NCBI GenBank assembly: GCA_004293905.1
Contig: RDZE01000040.1
Location: forward strand, 1 to 36,613
DNA from: Cytophagales bacterium
Lineage (GTDB): Bacteria; Bacteroidota; Bacteroidia; Cytophagales; Microscillaceae
Direction of reading: 5' to 3'
Length of the DNA: 36,613 nt
In this document: piece after piece, positions 35,518 through 36,613 of the stretch
Layout: each line of letters starts with the position of its first letter
How positions within the stretch are numbered: the first letter of the stretch is position 1
Translations under genes and position numbers: made by a program
The notes under the pieces: generated by a model
Databases searched by the model: none
What the model saw: the letters and a program-made list of their open reading frames with translations, nothing else
Told to the model about the DNA's origin: nothing

Positions 35518-36264
35518 TCATTTTCGGGATTTGTTCCAAACCATAAGTTCTTCCGCTATCATTTGGAAGGTTTTTTCCTTAAGCATATTAACATCTTGCA
35601 ACGTGAGTCCAATAGTAGGTATGGGCTCATGAAATACAACTACTGACCGATGCCAATGAAAAGACTTGAGAGCTATGGTGTATAGTATTCGCCAATTATA
35701 AGGTATTGTAACAGGTACTATTGGCACTTGCATTTCTATTGCTACCTTAAAAGGACCTTCTTTAAAATTTGCCATATTAGGCGGATTTTTTGCCCAAATT
35801 CCTCCTTCTGGAAATACTACTAATTGTTTTCCCTTTTGCAAGGCTTCCTTATAACGCTGATAAGTACGATGGCGATCTTTAGCACTACTTCGGTCTACGG
35901 TTATATGTAAATGTTTGTACATATAGCCAAAAAGTGGAAAACGTTTCAAATCGTGCAAACCCACAAAAGCATAAAAAGCATGAAGCGTGCGTGTCAGCAG
36001 GGCTATATCTAAATAAGAAAAATGATTAGGGCAAAAAACATATACTTTTCCTTTTTCAGGTTTAAATTTCCATATACTTTTAACAGGTAAAAACATCATA
36101 CCATAGAAAATAGTAGCCCATAGGCGCGCAATTGGAAAATAATAACGATGCCATTTTTCACGCTGAATAATAAGCCATATCAAAGGGTAGAACAATAAAA
36201 ATGGAACAATAAACCAGAAAAAACCCCAAGCAACATACAAAGGACGCACGAATCGGAAAAGCAT
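35518..36264 (-). CDS. 1-acyl-sn-glycerol-3-phosphate acyltransferase (PlsC family)
   Basis: A 248-aa inner-membrane acyltransferase that makes phosphatidic acid from lysophosphatidic acid, or acylates a related lipid such as ornithine lipid. Two hydrophobic segments at the N-terminus (FFWFIVPFLLFYPLIWLII and ATIFYGMMFLPV) precede the catalytic block NHFSYLD (His81, Asp86; HX4D) and the glycerol-phosphate site FPEGGIWA (151-154). Further family signs are GPFKVAIEMQVPIVPVTI. The length is typical. It is monocistronic on the minus strand, and its 3' end nearly meets that of the NTF2-like gene. Exact acceptor lipid cannot be read from sequence. Confidence 0.92.
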   Translation of the reverse strand: MLFRFVRPLYVAWGFFWFIVPFLLFYPLIWLIIQREKWHRYYFPIARLWATIFYGMMFLPVKSIWKFKPEKGKVYVFCPNHFSYLDIALLTRTLHAFYAFVGLHDLKRFPLFGYMYKHLHITVDRSSAKDRHRTYQRYKEALQKGKQLVVFPEGGIWAKNPPNMANFKEGPFKVAIEMQVPIVPVTIPYNWRILYTIALKSFHWHRSVVVFHEPIPTIGLTLQDVNMLKEKTFQMIAEELMVWNKSRK

Positions 36265-36446
36265 ATAAGTGTATAAAATATTATGTTAAAGATTACAAAG
36301 ATAGCTTTCTCTTCTTTAAATCTCATTTTTTTAGTTACTTTTTAAGAAAAATTAGCTATATAGAAGAGTAGATTATCTAAACAAGTAACTACTATAAAAA
36401 AGCAAAACAATCCTCTTAAAGTATTCATAATGTTTGGTTATCAGCT

Positions 36447-36477
36447 TTGTGTTTTTAGTAATTTTCTTGTATCTTTG
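36447..36477 (+). promoter_or_regulatory. Bacteroidota promoter of the right-edge gene
   Basis: A TTG (-33) at 36447-36449 and TATCTTTG (-7) at 36470-36477 are 20 nt apart, a good match to TTG-N19-21-TAnnTTTG. The ATG at 36482 follows after 4 nt, so the transcript may be leaderless. The rest of the 217-bp gap (36265-36481) is AT-rich and shows nothing else. Confidence 0.6.
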
Positions 36478-36481
36478 TCTT

Positions 36482-36613
36482 ATGAAAAACAAAGCCAAAT
36501 ATCCTTATGGAGTGAGTAACTTTGAACAATTAATCAGAGAAAAATTCTTACTCATTGACAAAACAAACTACATAGAACTCCTTGAAGAGGAAACGACCTT
36601 TGTTTCTTTCCTA
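36482..36613 (+). CDS. AAA-ATPase-like/PD-(D/E)XK nuclease family protein, 3' truncated by window
   Basis: Only the first 44 codons are present. The opening YPYGVSNFEQLIREKFLLID followed by KTNYIELLEEE matches the start of the AAA-ATPase_like (PF09820) proteins, which continue with a Walker A (RPRRFGKS) and end in a DUF1703 PD-(D/E)XK nuclease domain. These genes are often multicopy in Bacteroidota, and their role is not known. The next expected landmark would lie just beyond the edge, so the family call rests on the N-terminal motif alone. Its start codon lies 4 nt after a good -7 promoter element. Confidence 0.75.
   Translation, partial: MKNKAKYPYGVSNFEQLIREKFLLIDKTNYIELLEEETTFVSFL

Overview
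The window looks like chromosomal DNA of a low-GC Bacteroidota, probably a Cytophagales-type bacterium. The signs are TAnnTTTG-type promoter elements, many Lol-type lipoproteins, an Na+-NQR subunit, formylglycine-enzyme-fold (FGE) surface proteins, and 7TM-DISM/SpoIIE sensor phosphatases in tandem. There is no phage, plasmid, rRNA or CRISPR locus. The phylum call is an inference from gene families; no marker gene settles the genus.

Left end (1-7.7 kb): The 3' part of an FGE-fold protein has a C-terminal region that reads like the variable region of a diversity-generating retroelement (DGR), followed by a GC-rich hairpin. Then come an Ohr/OsmC peroxidase with a strong terminator, a conserved hypothetical protein and a von Willebrand A protein. 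Next is a plus-strand group: a secreted propeller-like protein, a prokaryotic pentameric ligand-gated ion channel (pLGIC) homologue and a DUF481 outer-membrane protein. An ABC exporter whose ATPase motifs are badly degraded follows.

Efflux block (7.7-14.0 kb, minus strand): A tripartite RND pump operon encodes the membrane fusion protein, the inner-membrane pump and the outer-membrane factor, in that transcription order. Its upstream region carries three perfect inverted repeats. A small unknown exported protein lies just upstream.

Housekeeping middle (14-27 kb): This part holds a c-type cytochrome lipoprotein, an unknown lipoprotein, a Ppx/GppA phosphatase, a DoxX-like membrane protein and HslU without an adjacent HslV. 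It continues with a DUF2254-like membrane protein, a lipoprotein esterase, a translationally coupled alpha/beta-hydrolase and CtpA protease pair, a TPR-membrane protein with no output domain, an orphan NqrF and an ADP-ribosylglycohydrolase.

Right part (27-36.6 kb): Three tandem paralogues each join a periplasmic 7TMR-DISM-type sensor, seven membrane helices, a coiled coil and a SpoIIE/PP2C phosphatase. Each junction is an ATGA overlap, so the three are probably made together as one signalling unit. Then follow tRNA-Ser(GGA), carA, an NTF2-like exported protein, a PlsC acyltransferase and the first 44 codons of an AAA-ATPase/PD-(D/E)XK protein cut by the window edge.

The most interesting points are the DGR-like variable region, the degraded ABC exporter, the pLGIC with its neighbours, the coupled phosphatase trio and the inverted repeats before the efflux operon.
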